From NCBI RefSeq assembly GCF_011305415.1, contig NZ_JAANOQ010000001.1, forward strand, positions 583,631 through 647,630: 64,000 bases of DNA, read 5' to 3'. Each line of letters opens with the position of its first letter. Position 1 is the first letter of the stretch. Positions 54,919 through 63,604 of this stretch are shown piece after piece. The notes beneath the pieces are model-generated. The model had not been told where the DNA came from, searched no databases, and worked only from the letters and a program-made list of their open reading frames with translations. The translations under genes were made by a program, and so were the position numbers. The stretch comes from Flavobacterium bernardetii (GTDB taxonomy: Bacteria > Bacteroidota > Bacteroidia > Flavobacteriales > Flavobacteriaceae).

Positions 54919-55365
54919 TTAAACTCCAAATTGTCTTAAATGATGGTCTACATGTTTCCATTGCAAATTATTCCAATCTTCAGCATTCATTTTTCCCCAA
55001 AAAGGATGGTTTTTGCATGTTATAGCTTGTTCACCTTGTTGAAATCTTGAAAAATTGGTAATCAATTCATTTTTTACGGTTTCAAATTCAAAGTTCTCAG
55101 CGTATTTGAATTCTTTTGCTGTTGGACTGTTTTTAGCAAATTCAGGTTTCTTGAGAACAGAACCTTTCATTAATCGCCCTAAAATTTTAAAAACAAAAGG
55201 AACTTTTAAAGGTTTTTCATTAAATGATACAAGAACAGCATCGTTAATGTGTTTTAACATTTGATCTACACTCATTTTTCCCCATAATGCTTGTGATTCG
55301 GGTGATAATGAATGAATTCTATTTATAATTTCTTGATTGTCTGCTTTATTGAAGATTGATTTCAT
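54919..55365 (-). CDS. DUF1569 / DinB-like small protein
   Basis: The 148-residue protein has DUF1569 features: LWGKMSVDQMLKHINDAV, FWGKMNAEDWNNLQWKHV and HHLRQFG at the C-terminus. The His residues suggest a DinB-type four-helix metal site. No signal peptide is seen. Role unknown, possibly thiol or metal-linked enzymology. Confidence 0.85.
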   Translation of the reverse strand: MKSIFNKADNQEIINRIHSLSPESQALWGKMSVDQMLKHINDAVLVSFNEKPLKVPFVFKILGRLMKGSVLKKPEFAKNSPTAKEFKYAENFEFETVKNELITNFSRFQQGEQAITCKNHPFWGKMNAEDWNNLQWKHVDHHLRQFGV

Positions 55366-55416
55366 TTTTTAAGTTGCTAAGTTTTATTTTTTTTTTACCA
55401 GGAAGACACTAAGTCG

Positions 55417-55974
55417 CTAAGGTTTTATGTTTAATCGTAAGTTTATTTCTTCTATTATTTTTTCTTTTTCAACTTCAGACGTATTTTCTAATATAGCAAT
55501 TGAAATATTGTCATATTTAAAAGAAATACCATTCGAATTCATGCCAAATAATTCTAAATGAAATGACATCATTTGTTCGAATTCCATGCCTAATCCTCTA
55601 TTTTTGAAAATATTGGATTCAATTCTTAAACTTGTTAAATTTTTAATTTTTCTTAGTTCGAATTTTTTAATAAACATTAAAAAACTTCCAGTTTTCTTTA
55701 TTGTAAGGTAATTTTTATTAATGGTAATAATTTCTTTACCTCTAAATTTCCATAAAAAAATTCGCAGAAAAAATAAACCAATACATAAAGGAATTAATGC
55801 TAGATATTTAATTTCTTCTGTAAGTAACACTAGAATAAAAAAGATAAAAGAAAATAAGCAAAAAACTCCTAAAAATATATTTTCGGTTATTAGAGTACTA
55901 TTTGTTTTTTCAATAATAAAATTATTTCCTTTATTGTGAAAATTTGTACAGCCTGCTTTAAAATTGTTGATCAT
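55417..55974 (-). CDS. membrane hypothetical protein
   Basis: The 185-residue protein has two transmembrane helices (about 31-52 and 57-73; LGVFCLFSFIFFILVLLTEE, LALIPLCIGLFFLRIF). A C-terminal soluble domain follows (KEIITINKNYLTIKKTGSFL). No family was recognised. The layout resembles PH-like small membrane proteins. Confidence 0.7.
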   Translation of the reverse strand: MINNFKAGCTNFHNKGNNFIIEKTNSTLITENIFLGVFCLFSFIFFILVLLTEEIKYLALIPLCIGLFFLRIFLWKFRGKEIITINKNYLTIKKTGSFLMFIKKFELRKIKNLTSLRIESNIFKNRGLGMEFEQMMSFHLELFGMNSNGISFKYDNISIAILENTSEVEKEKIIEEINLRLNIKP

Positions 55975-55989
55975 AAAATATTTAAGTTT

Positions 55990-56790
55990 TTAACTCCCTA
56001 ATTCCCCAATAATCCCATACATCATCGGAATTTTATTTCCGAATTTTTGTATGCGAAATTTGCCTGGTTCAAATTCTTCAGTTTGACTAAAACAGTTATA
56101 ATTTGAATAGTCAAATTCTTTAAAACTTTTGATAGTAATGTTTTGTTTAAGAAGAGATTGAAACACTTCACTTAAACTATGATTCCAAGTGATTGATTTA
56201 TGTTCTACTTCAATGCTTCTATCTGCATAAGTTCCAGATTCTTCTTCATAAATAGGTTCAGATTTGAAGTAATTATAGAAGACTTCTTTAAAATCATTAT
56301 CGTACATCCAAACGACAGGATGAAATTCAAAAAATACTAATTTTCCATTTGGTTTTAATGCTCCACTAATTACTGAAGCCCATTTATCTAAATCGGGTAA
56401 CCAGCCAATTGTTCCATAACTAGTATATACAATATCATATTTTTCAGTAATGTGTTGTAAAGTATCGTACACATCACAACAAATAAATTCGGCATCTAAA
56501 CCTAATTTGTCATTTAAAGCTTTGGCTTTAGCAACTGCTTCTTCTGAAAAATCAATTCCTGTAACTTTTGCACCTAATCTCGCCAAAGACAAACTATCTT
56601 GTCCAAAATGACATTGCAAATGCAAAATTCTTTTTCCAGAAACCTCGCCAAGAGCTTCTAAATCGGTTTGTGGTAACGTGATTTTTCCGTTAATGAAATT
56701 TTCTTGTTCGTAAAAATCGGAATCAACATGAATGGTAACTTTACTGTTCCATGTCTGTTTATTAATTTGAAGGTAGTTTTCTGAATTCAT
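55990..56790 (-). CDS. class I SAM-dependent methyltransferase
   Basis: The 266-residue protein has motif I ILHLQCHFGQDSLSLARLG and GIDFSEEAVAKAK (SAM binding, ~55-95), then EFICCDVYDTLQHI, DIVYTSYGTIGWLPDL and KLVFFEFHPVVWMYDND. No fused domain indicates the substrate. The gene is separate from the cyclophilin-FKBP gene, from which it diverges. Confidence 0.88.
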   Translation of the reverse strand: MNSENYLQINKQTWNSKVTIHVDSDFYEQENFINGKITLPQTDLEALGEVSGKRILHLQCHFGQDSLSLARLGAKVTGIDFSEEAVAKAKALNDKLGLDAEFICCDVYDTLQHITEKYDIVYTSYGTIGWLPDLDKWASVISGALKPNGKLVFFEFHPVVWMYDNDFKEVFYNYFKSEPIYEEESGTYADRSIEVEHKSITWNHSLSEVFQSLLKQNITIKSFKEFDYSNYNCFSQTEEFEPGKFRIQKFGNKIPMMYGIIGELGS

Positions 56791-56843
56791 TTTGAGATGT
56801 TATTTTTTGGTTAAAAACCAATCAAATATAGTTAAAAAAGTAG

Positions 56844-56851
56844 TAAATTTG
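56844..56851 (+). promoter_or_regulatory. -7 element of the cyclophilin-FKBP gene
   Basis: TAAATTTG fits TAnnTTTG, 26 bases before the ATG at 56877. Confidence 0.45.
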
Positions 56852-56876
56852 CACTTTAATTTAAAAAATAAAAGCA

Positions 56877-57809
56877 ATGCAAGACGGAATTTACGCTAAA
56901 TTTAATACAGCAAAAGGTGCCATTTTAGTAAAGTTAACTCACGATAAAACGCCTGGAACAGTTGGAAACTTTGTAGGTTTGGCTGAAGGCCAATTAGAAA
57001 ACAAAGCAAAACCAATGGGACAACCTTTTTATAATGGTTTAAAATTCCATAGAGTTATTCCAGATTTCATGATCCAAGGTGGTTGCCCACAAGGACAAGG
57101 AACTGGTGGACCAGGTTACCAATTTGATGATGAATTTCACCCAGAATTAAAACATGACAAACCAGGTGTTTTGTCTATGGCAAATTCAGGACCAGGTTCT
57201 AATGGATCTCAGTTTTTCATTACGCACGTTCCAACAAATTGGTTAGACGGTAAACATACTGTTTTTGGTCATGTTGTAGAAGGTCAAGATGTAGTTGATG
57301 CAGTAGCTGGAAATGATTCTTTAGATTCTATTGAAATCATTAGAGTTGGAGCTGAAGCTGAAAAATGGAATGCTATTGAAGAATTCATTTCTTTTAAAGG
57401 TGGTCGCGAAAAAAGAATGTCTTTACAAAAACAAGCTGCTGAAGATGCTATGGAAAAATTAGCTGCTGGTTTTTCAAAAACGGAAAGTGGTTTACGTTAC
57501 CAAATTATTCAAAAGGGTAGTGGTAAACAAGCTGAAAAAGGTAAAAAAGTTTCTGTTCACTATCAAGGTGCTTTAGAAAACGGTCAAGTATTTGATTCAT
57601 CATACAAAAGAAAACAACCAATTGATTTTCAATTAGGAGTTGGACAAGTTATTGAAGGTTGGGACGAAGGTATTGCTTTGTTACAAGTTGGAGATAAAGC
57701 TCGTTTTGTCATTCCATCTTACTTAGGTTATGGAAGTAGTGGTGCTGGAGGAGTAATTCCACCTAATGCTACTTTAGTATTTGACGTAGAATTAATGGAC
57801 GTTAAATAA
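56877..57809 (+). CDS. peptidyl-prolyl isomerase: cyclophilin-FKBP fusion
   Basis: The 310-residue protein has an N-terminal cyclophilin domain (~5-165; [45 protein letters not shown]). A linker (~165-200) leads to a C-terminal FKBP domain (~205-310; [56 protein letters not shown]). Both domains keep their core motifs and accelerate proline isomerisation. No signal peptide is present, so it is cytoplasmic. The C-terminus has a strong terminator after it. Confidence 0.95.
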   Translation: MQDGIYAKFNTAKGAILVKLTHDKTPGTVGNFVGLAEGQLENKAKPMGQPFYNGLKFHRVIPDFMIQGGCPQGQGTGGPGYQFDDEFHPELKHDKPGVLSMANSGPGSNGSQFFITHVPTNWLDGKHTVFGHVVEGQDVVDAVAGNDSLDSIEIIRVGAEAEKWNAIEEFISFKGGREKRMSLQKQAAEDAMEKLAAGFSKTESGLRYQIIQKGSGKQAEKGKKVSVHYQGALENGQVFDSSYKRKQPIDFQLGVGQVIEGWDEGIALLQVGDKARFVIPSYLGYGSSGAGGVIPPNATLVFDVELMDVK

Positions 57810-57867
57810 TAGCTAGAAGTATTCAGTTTTTAGTATTCAGTAAGAATTGAGTAAAAAAATAAATGTT

Positions 57868-57907
57868 AAAATCCGTTTCGATTCTAAATCGGAACGGATT
57901 TTTTTTA
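57868..57907 (+). terminator. terminator of the cyclophilin-FKBP gene
   Basis: A stem of ~15 bp around AAAATCCGTTTCGATT/AATCGGAACGGATTTT at 57868-57903, followed by a T-run. Confidence 0.9.
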
Positions 57908-57932
57908 TATTTGAAAAACTAAAAATATAAAG

Positions 57933-58250
57933 ATGAAAACAAAATTTATAATTGGATTATTAGCTTTAGCTTTTGCTTATGGTTGTACGGCTAAAAAAGC
58001 GGCAGCATCAGATTCAGTTGCAGTTGCTGCTGAACCTGTTAAAGAAAAATTAGTTATTACTAGAGAAGTTTTAGCTGAAGGAAAAAGTTTATACGGAATG
58101 AATTGTGCAAAATGTCACGAATTGTTTAATCCAAATAGTTTTACACCTCAAGAATGGACTCCAATTGTATTACGTATGCAAAAGAAAGCTAAAATTTCTG
58201 ATGAACAACGTGAAAAAATATATGCTTATTTAACTACACCACAAATGTAA
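57933..58250 (+). CDS. monoheme c-type lipoprotein
   Basis: The 105-residue protein has a signal with lipobox (KFIIGLLALAFAYGC, Cys 18). An Ala/Lys/Val linker follows, then a heme c motif CAKCH with a potential distal Met near the C-terminus (MQKK). A periplasmic electron-carrier role is expected. The gene lies alone, 26 bases beyond the terminator of the isomerase. Confidence 0.85.
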   Translation: MKTKFIIGLLALAFAYGCTAKKAAASDSVAVAAEPVKEKLVITREVLAEGKSLYGMNCAKCHELFNPNSFTPQEWTPIVLRMQKKAKISDEQREKIYAYLTTPQM

Positions 58251-58314
58251 TAGATTTGGGTTTGTATACAATTTCAATTAACTTTGGCTCGTATTTTGCG
58301 AGCCATTTTTATAT

Positions 58315-58812
58315 ATGAAGAAATTATTTCTATTCCTATTGTTCACTACTTTCTGCTTTTCGCAAGATGGTTTACCTCATTGTGGCTACGATTTTACAAC
58401 CTATTTAGTAGCTAATCCAATTGATGCAACTACAAAGAAAATTATAGATGGTTTACAAATTACTTTAGTGGATAATAACGGAAATGAAATGTTAAACACA
58501 AATAACGAATTTAGTTTAATCAATAAAGATAAAACTTTATCATTTGCGAAAAACTACAGAGTTACATTAGCAAATTCAGAAGAAAGATGGTTTTATAATA
58601 TTTGTGAAGATCAGTATTTACTGCAATTGAAAGCCAATTTTATTCCTGAAGAAAAGGGTTACGCTGTAAAAATCACCGATTCATTAAAACGTTATCCAAC
58701 AACAATTGTTCCCGTTTTTAATACTAATCTATATGTTTTGTGTACGACAAAAGTGAAAAGCTTTGGTCCAAAAATGACAAATAATATGATTACTGTGGAG
58801 ATGAGTAAATAG
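58315..58812 (+). CDS. secreted hypothetical protein
   Basis: The 165-residue protein has a signal peptide (KKLFLFLLFTTFCFS). Beta-rich segments follow: FTTYLVANPIDATTKKIIDG, ITLVDNNGNEMLNTNNEFSL, with Cys residues at 109 and 146 in reach of a disulfide. Function unknown. The gene lies 64 bases after the heme lipoprotein. Confidence 0.7.
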   Translation: MKKLFLFLLFTTFCFSQDGLPHCGYDFTTYLVANPIDATTKKIIDGLQITLVDNNGNEMLNTNNEFSLINKDKTLSFAKNYRVTLANSEERWFYNICEDQYLLQLKANFIPEEKGYAVKITDSLKRYPTTIVPVFNTNLYVLCTTKVKSFGPKMTNNMITVEMSK

Positions 58813-58850
58813 ATTGTTTTAATACTTAAAACTGCTATTAGTGAATGGGT

Positions 58851-59144
58851 TTATTCTTCAACAATTCCTTCGAAAATTTCTTTTGCTATTACTTCTCCTC
58901 TATAAAAATCATTATCCCATTTTCCGTTTGTATAGATGAAACACATAAAATCACTATATAAAGGTGTTCTAAATTTATTTTTTAACTCATTTTGAGTATA
59001 CTTATAATATATATTAAAATAATCTCCTTCATTTGGAAAGTACTCAAAATCAAATATGTTTTTGAAATTAAGTTCAGAAATTATAAAATCACTGGTTATT
59101 TCTTCGGTTAATTTTTCTGCTGGCATATAATATGAAAAATCCAT
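58851..59144 (-). CDS. small hypothetical protein
   Basis: This 97-residue acidic protein is rich in Phe/Tyr/Asn, with FSYYMPAEKLTEEI at the start and FIYTNGKWDNDFYRG near the end. No domain, signal or membrane segment is visible. It may be a member of an immunity- or toxin-associated group, but nothing specific supports it. Confidence 0.5.
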   Translation of the reverse strand: MDFSYYMPAEKLTEEITSDFIISELNFKNIFDFEYFPNEGDYFNIYYKYTQNELKNKFRTPLYSDFMCFIYTNGKWDNDFYRGEVIAKEIFEGIVEE

Positions 59145-59173
59145 TGTTGGTGGAATTTCACATTCAAAAATAC

Positions 59174-59308
59174 TTAGCCTCCAGTTAATTTTTTTTCAAA
59201 ATATTTTCTAAAATCAAATTTTTCCTTTTTATGTTTTCTGGTGTTTTTATTATGAATTAATTCATTATTTTTTTCTTCAAAAACATTTTTAATAGTAATA
59301 AATTTCAT
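59174..59308 (-). CDS. possible very small basic protein
   Basis: A 44-codon frame from ATG at 59308 reads KFITIKNVFEEKNNELIHN and TRKHKKEKFDFRKYFEKK. It precedes the 97-residue gene on the same strand. Basic, Lys-rich, no domain, no clear RBS. Listed with low confidence. Confidence 0.3.
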   Translation of the reverse strand: MKFITIKNVFEEKNNELIHNKNTRKHKKEKFDFRKYFEKKLTGG

Positions 59309-59326
59309 TTTTAAATATATTAAAAA

Positions 59327-60394
59327 CTACTCAACAGGTGCAGCAATAGGAGCAGCAGTACTATCTGTTGCCACTTTTCTTCTTGGTTTTGGTTTTTTCT
59401 TTACAATTGGAATGTAAATTTCAGTTTCCCATTTAGAAGGTTCGCTAACTTCTGGTGCCGATTTCTTATAAATCCCCATATAAACAGACGCTTTGTCTTC
59501 CGTGAATTTATTTTCAGCTATATAATTTCTTGCTTTTGACCAAGCATTTTTCATGTGCGAATAATCGCCTTTTAAAATGGTTTTAACTGCTAAAAAGGAT
59601 TCGAAACTGTTTCCTTTAATTTGACTTTCTGGTGTGGTTAAAATTTCATCTCTGACAGGAACACACATAGAATATTTCATTGTATTTCCATTTGGACTGT
59701 TATAAAAAATAACAAACGGAACACCTAAAGTTTCAATGTCATTACTTTTAATAAAAGTTTTCATTGTAGTGAGTAAAGCTTTAGATTTCTTAGGAAAATC
59801 TTTCACTAAACACGAATCTTTTTGCTCAATAAAAATGGTTTCTGGTCGGTTCACTAAACCTTGTACTTTTATATCAAAATTACCTAATTCATTCACTAAA
59901 TAATTGTTGATTTTAACCAAACTTTCTTCAATTTGTGGTCCAACATAACTCGTGATTCCACCATTTAAAACAGAATATATTTTTTCTTTAAAGGTTAAAT
60001 CTCCTTTAATTGTTACTAAAGCTAAAGTTCCAGTTTTAGTTTTTTTGAATTTCCAGTGTAAGGTTTGTTTGTTTGTACTTTCAATATAGTCTTGAACAAT
60101 AGAATCTTTTTGTGCGTATGTAGTTGCAATTTTAGTGTTAGCATCCCATTTTACGAAAGATTTTTCTCCAATCGTATTTTCAGAAGTGGTAAAAGTGAAG
60201 TTTTCGTCTTTATTAAATTGTTGCCAATCGCTCCAATTTGAAAAATCGTTAACGTATTCAAACACTACTGCAGTAGGTGAATCAATTTCTTTTTGTTTCG
60301 TAATTTGATAAGTCGCTGGTTGAGTTGCAACAAAAACTACAAATGCCAGAAGGAAAAGTAGAAATAAAAGCGTTAAATATTTGAAAATTTTCAT
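59327..60394 (-). CDS. SRPBCC / GyrI-like membrane-anchored protein
   Basis: The 355-residue protein has an N-terminal membrane anchor (MKIFKYLTLLFLLFLLAFVV). An SRPBCC domain follows (~30-165; TAVVFEYVNDFSNWSDWQQF), then a GyrI-like effector-binding domain (~175-320; VNRPETIFIEQKDSCLVKDF, GVPFVIFYNSPNGNTMKYSM). It ends with a Pro/Ala-rich basic tail. It probably binds small hydrophobic ligands in or near the inner membrane. Confidence 0.8.
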   Translation of the reverse strand: MKIFKYLTLLFLLFLLAFVVFVATQPATYQITKQKEIDSPTAVVFEYVNDFSNWSDWQQFNKDENFTFTTSENTIGEKSFVKWDANTKIATTYAQKDSIVQDYIESTNKQTLHWKFKKTKTGTLALVTIKGDLTFKEKIYSVLNGGITSYVGPQIEESLVKINNYLVNELGNFDIKVQGLVNRPETIFIEQKDSCLVKDFPKKSKALLTTMKTFIKSNDIETLGVPFVIFYNSPNGNTMKYSMCVPVRDEILTTPESQIKGNSFESFLAVKTILKGDYSHMKNAWSKARNYIAENKFTEDKASVYMGIYKKSAPEVSEPSKWETEIYIPIVKKKPKPRRKVATDSTAAPIAAPVE

Positions 60395-60427
60395 TTACCC
60401 TGATTCTAAAAACCAAATATAAATAAA

Positions 60428-60616
60428 TTATTCTTTTATGTAGCCTTTAATTAAGAATAAGAATAAAATAAATAGTAAAAATCCTAATAACACCCATTTC
60501 ACACCTTTATATTGTTGTTTGTGAATGCTTTTGTCTTTTAGATACATAAAAACGATGATTATGATAAAAGCAATTGCAAATAAAATGGCGAAAATAGTTT
60601 GTCCTTGTGAAAACAT
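60428..60616 (-). CDS. small two-helix membrane protein
   Basis: The 62-residue protein has two transmembrane helices (about 7-26 and 41-58; QTIFAILFAIAFIIIIVFMY, WVLLGFLLFILFLFL) and Lys-rich ends. It is co-directional with the SRPBCC gene, 33 bases upstream of it. Function unknown. Confidence 0.6.
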   Translation of the reverse strand: MFSQGQTIFAILFAIAFIIIIVFMYLKDKSIHKQQYKGVKWVLLGFLLFILFLFLIKGYIKE

Positions 60617-60698
60617 GTTGATAAAATTTTCAACAAATTTAAGGATTACAATATTTAAAATATAATTTTATGGCATTAAAATTTTTCAAAAAAAGTTT

Positions 60699-60810
60699 GC
60701 CACGAATTATCGAATTTAATGTTAAGATTAAAAATTAGTTTCGACTTTGTCGGAAATTTATTCGAATAAAATTTTTAAATTCAATAAATAAGTATTCGAA
60801 TATTCGTGGC
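60699..60810. repeat. intergenic inverted repeat with GCCACGAAT ends
   Basis: GCCACGAATTATCGAAT at 60699-60715 and its near-complement ending ATTCGTGGC at 60810 give a 16-bp end inverted repeat with two mismatches around ~80 bases of AT-rich DNA. This resembles miniature or REP-type elements common in flavobacterial genomes. It is too short for an IS. Confidence 0.6.
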
Positions 60811-60845
60811 CAAAATAAATTTAAAATAATGCTAAAACATATATT

Positions 60846-61229
60846 ATGCAAAAACAATTAGATGCTGTGAAATTATTTCATACCACTTACGGATTAGGAG
60901 TAAGTACTGAAATGAAAGCCGATTTGGGTGAACAAAAAAACAACCTTCGTTTTGAATTGATGAAGGAAGAAAATGAAGAGTATTTAGAAGCCGTTCAAAA
61001 CAATGATATTGTTGAAATTGCAGATGCTTTAGGCGATATGTTGTACATTTTATGCGGTACGATTTTAGAACACGGATTACAACATAAAATGGAATCAGTT
61101 TTTGATGAAATTCAGAGAAGTAATATGAGTAAATTAGGTGAAGATGGAAAACCAATTTATCGTGAAGATGGTAAAGTGATGAAAGGTCCAAATTACTTTA
61201 AACCCAATTTTGAAGAAATATTAAAATAA
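60846..61229 (+). CDS. MazG-like nucleoside triphosphate pyrophosphohydrolase
   Basis: The 127-residue protein has the MazG/PRA-PH motif: ELMKEENEEYLEA followed by EIADALGDMLYILCGT, the EExxE...ExxD metal-binding arrangement. It probably hydrolyses non-canonical NTPs. It has an extra C-terminal basic segment (KVMKGPNYFKPNFEEILK). The gene is divergent from the small membrane gene and precedes ilvE on the opposite strand, sharing a terminator with it. Confidence 0.9.
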   Translation: MQKQLDAVKLFHTTYGLGVSTEMKADLGEQKNNLRFELMKEENEEYLEAVQNNDIVEIADALGDMLYILCGTILEHGLQHKMESVFDEIQRSNMSKLGEDGKPIYREDGKVMKGPNYFKPNFEEILK

Positions 61230-61262
61230 AAAAAATGCCTTTGATTGTCAAAGGCATTTTTA
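61229..61262. terminator. bidirectional terminator between MazG-like and ilvE
   Basis: AAAAATGCCTTTGA/TCAAAGGCATTTTT with 3-base loop at 61231-61260 serves both converging genes. Confidence 0.88.
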
Positions 61263-61279
61263 ATTTTATGTAAGTTGAA

Positions 61280-62344
61280 TTAAATTTTAACTGTCCAATT
61301 AAATGTATCCTCAGCTAATTTGTATTGAATGTTGTTTAATTTTTCTTTAATTTCTAAAGCAAAAGAATTTTCTAATTTTGGTAATTCGAAATATTCATCT
61401 CTGAATGAAAAACCAATAATTGGATTAATAACCGCAGCCGTTCCAGCTCCAAAAATTTCTTTTAACGTTCCGTTTTTCGCAGCAGCTACTAATTCTTCTA
61501 CTAAAACTGGACGAACCTCTGTAGCAATATTATCTCTTTTAGCAATATCTAAAACGGATTTTCTCGTTACACCATCTAAAATTCTTTCCGAAGTTGGCGC
61601 TGTTAATAAAGTATCTCCAATTCTGAAAAATACATTCATTGTTCCAGCTTCTTCTAATTTTGTATGTGTAGCATCATCCGTCCAAATAATTTGTTGAAAA
61701 CCTTGATCGTTAGCTAATTTTGTTGGATAAAACTGAGCTGAATAATTTCCAGCCGCTTTTGCAGCACCAATTCCACCATTTGCAGCACGACTAAAATGTT
61801 CTGCAATAATTACTTTAACTTCTCCAGAATAATAAGATTTAGCTGGCGAAAGAATAATCATAAAACGATATTGAGAAGAAGGTTGTGCAATTACACCACT
61901 TCCAATCGCAATCATAAATGGTCTGATATATAATGAGTTTCCGTTTCCGAATTTTACCCAATCTTTCTCTATATTTAATAATGTTTTTAATCCGTCAATA
62001 AAGATATTCTCAGGTATTTCAGGCATAGCCATACGAACCGCACTTTTGTTAAAACGCGTATGATTTTCATCTGGACGAAATAACCAAACGTCATCATTAG
62101 CATCTTTATACGCTTTCATACCTTCAAAAATAGCTTGTCCGTAATGGAAAACTTTTGCAGATGGATCAATTGTAAATGGTTCGTAAGCCTTAATTACAGG
62201 TTGTTCCCAAACTCCATTTCTGAAATCACAAATTAACATGTGATCCGTAAATGTGTTACCGAAAGTTAAGTTTTCAAAATCTACTTCATTAATTTTTGAA
62301 GTTTCATTTTTAATAATTTTGATATCGTTTGTAATACTATTCAT
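61280..62344 (-). CDS. ilvE: branched-chain amino acid aminotransferase
   Basis: The 354-residue protein has fold-type IV PLP aminotransferase motifs: HYGQAIFEGMKAYKDAND, LYIRPFMIAIGSG, GGIGAAKAAGNYSAQ (catalytic Lys), LEEAGTMNVFFRIGD, and SERILDGVTRKSVLDIAK. It interconverts branched-chain amino acids and their keto acids. It is the longer family form (BCAT-type) rather than D-amino acid transaminase. The gene is convergent with the MazG-like gene. Confidence 0.95.
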   Translation of the reverse strand: MNSITNDIKIIKNETSKINEVDFENLTFGNTFTDHMLICDFRNGVWEQPVIKAYEPFTIDPSAKVFHYGQAIFEGMKAYKDANDDVWLFRPDENHTRFNKSAVRMAMPEIPENIFIDGLKTLLNIEKDWVKFGNGNSLYIRPFMIAIGSGVIAQPSSQYRFMIILSPAKSYYSGEVKVIIAEHFSRAANGGIGAAKAAGNYSAQFYPTKLANDQGFQQIIWTDDATHTKLEEAGTMNVFFRIGDTLLTAPTSERILDGVTRKSVLDIAKRDNIATEVRPVLVEELVAAAKNGTLKEIFGAGTAAVINPIIGFSFRDEYFELPKLENSFALEIKEKLNNIQYKLAEDTFNWTVKI

Positions 62345-62454
62345 TATTTATAGGTGTGTGTTGTGTTTTTGAAAATTTTTACAAATTTATTAAATAAATT
62401 ATTCTTGAAGATTCATTTTTTGAATAATTATTAACAAAGTTTACCTTAAATAAT

Positions 62455-62462
62455 TAAATTTG
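62455..62462 (+). promoter_or_regulatory. -7 element before the DUF4920 gene
   Basis: TAAATTTG at 62455-62462, 31 bases upstream of the ATG at 62494. No good TTG box. Confidence 0.35.
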
Positions 62463-62493
62463 TTTTTTGAAACACTATAAAAATAAAAAAAAA

Positions 62494-62988
62494 ATGAAAA
62501 AAATAGTTCTAATTGCTGCATTATCAGTTGCTTTGGTTTCTTGTAGTAAAAAGGAAGAAACTGTAGTAAAATCAGAATCAAAAATGACTTATGCTTCTTT
62601 TGGAGATAAAATTACAGAGGAGAATTCTATCACAAAAGACGAAATGTTAGCCAAATATAAATCGTTAAAATCGGGTGATACTTTAAATGTAAAAGTTGCG
62701 ACTAAAATTAATGAAATTTGTCAAAACAAAGGTTGTTGGATGACTTTAGATTTAGGAAAAGAAGAAAAAGCATTTGTAAAATTTAAAGGTTATAGTTTTT
62801 TCGTACCGATGAATGCTCAAAAAAGAGCATCTGTTGTAGAAGGAAAAGCGTTTGTTGAAGAAACTTCTGTAGCAGAATTAAAACATTACGCTGAAGATGA
62901 AGGCAAATCTGCTGAAGAAATTGCTAAAATTACTGAACCAAAAACAGAATATAAATTTTTAGCGCATGGCGTTTTAATTGCGAAATAA
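62494..62988 (+). CDS. DUF4920 lipoprotein
   Basis: ATG at 62494 gives MKKIVLIAALSVALVSC, a proper lipoprotein signal (lipobox Cys 17); a longer upstream frame (62467) adds nine Lys-rich residues. The DUF4920 pattern follows: TLNVKVATKINEICQNKGCW, MTLDLG, AFVKFKGYSFFVP and a C-terminal LAHGVLIAK. Function unknown, possibly metal-linked. The stop overlaps the next gene start (TAATG). Confidence 0.9.
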   Translation: MKKIVLIAALSVALVSCSKKEETVVKSESKMTYASFGDKITEENSITKDEMLAKYKSLKSGDTLNVKVATKINEICQNKGCWMTLDLGKEEKAFVKFKGYSFFVPMNAQKRASVVEGKAFVEETSVAELKHYAEDEGKSAEEIAKITEPKTEYKFLAHGVLIAK

Positions 62989-63419
62989 TGAAGTATTTAG
63001 TATTTGTTATTTCGGTTTTATTTTTGAGTTGTAACTCGAATAAATCAGAAGAGAAAAAAGAGAATTGCGAAAAACCTAAAGAAGAGTTTCAAATGTATGA
63101 AGCTTCTGAAATGGCGATACTAATGGAACAAATGTATGTTCATAATGTGCAACTTCGCGATAAAATTAGTAAAAATGATTCGTTAGGTGAATTACCAGAA
63201 TATTTTTCAAACATCTCTAAAGCAACCATGACAAAAGGTAAAGAAAGAGATGCGTTTTTTAACGAAAAAGCAGCTGTTTTTATCAAAGCGCAATCTGAAA
63301 TTTATACTTCAAAAAACACCAAAGAAAGCTTCAATGCAATGGTAAATGCTTGTATAAGTTGTCACGAAGTAAAATGTGGCGGACCAATTGAAAGAATTAA
63401 AACATTATATATTAAATAA
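62988..63419 (+). CDS. cytochrome c-type lipoprotein with CxxCH
   Basis: The 143-residue protein has a lipoprotein signal (KYLVFVISVLFLSC, Cys 15). A helical region follows (~35-115), and the CISCHEVKCGGPIERIKTL heme c motif lies at the C-terminus. Pattern and length resemble cytochrome c' or small monoheme carriers. It is translationally coupled with the DUF4920 gene, suggesting they work together in the periplasm. Confidence 0.8.
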   Translation: MKYLVFVISVLFLSCNSNKSEEKKENCEKPKEEFQMYEASEMAILMEQMYVHNVQLRDKISKNDSLGELPEYFSNISKATMTKGKERDAFFNEKAAVFIKAQSEIYTSKNTKESFNAMVNACISCHEVKCGGPIERIKTLYIK

Positions 63420-63441
63420 GATTTATTTCGAAAATAGATTT

Positions 63442-63470
63442 AAAACCAGAATTCATCTTCTGGTTTTTTT
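63442..63470 (+). terminator. terminator after the heme c lipoprotein
   Basis: AAAACCAGAA/TTCTGGTTTT at 63442-63451/63458-63467, then T-run. Confidence 0.85.
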
Positions 63471-63482
63471 ATTTTTTTTATT

Positions 63483-63520
63483 CCCTTCTTTTGGAGGGGT
63501 GGCCGAAGGTCGGGGTGGTT
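63483..63520 (+). repeat. dispersed structured repeat, copy 2
   Basis: Same element as 14718-14752: CCC..GAGGGG outer hairpin and GGGGTGG tail, here with GGCC-GAA-GGTC as inner hairpin. It lies between two lipoprotein genes. Confidence 0.6.
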
Positions 63521-63604
63521 CACAAAAGTTATAAATTACTTAAAATTTGAGATTTTAAAACCAAGAGTACAACTTTTTCGTAATTTTATAGAAACAAAGA
63601 AATC

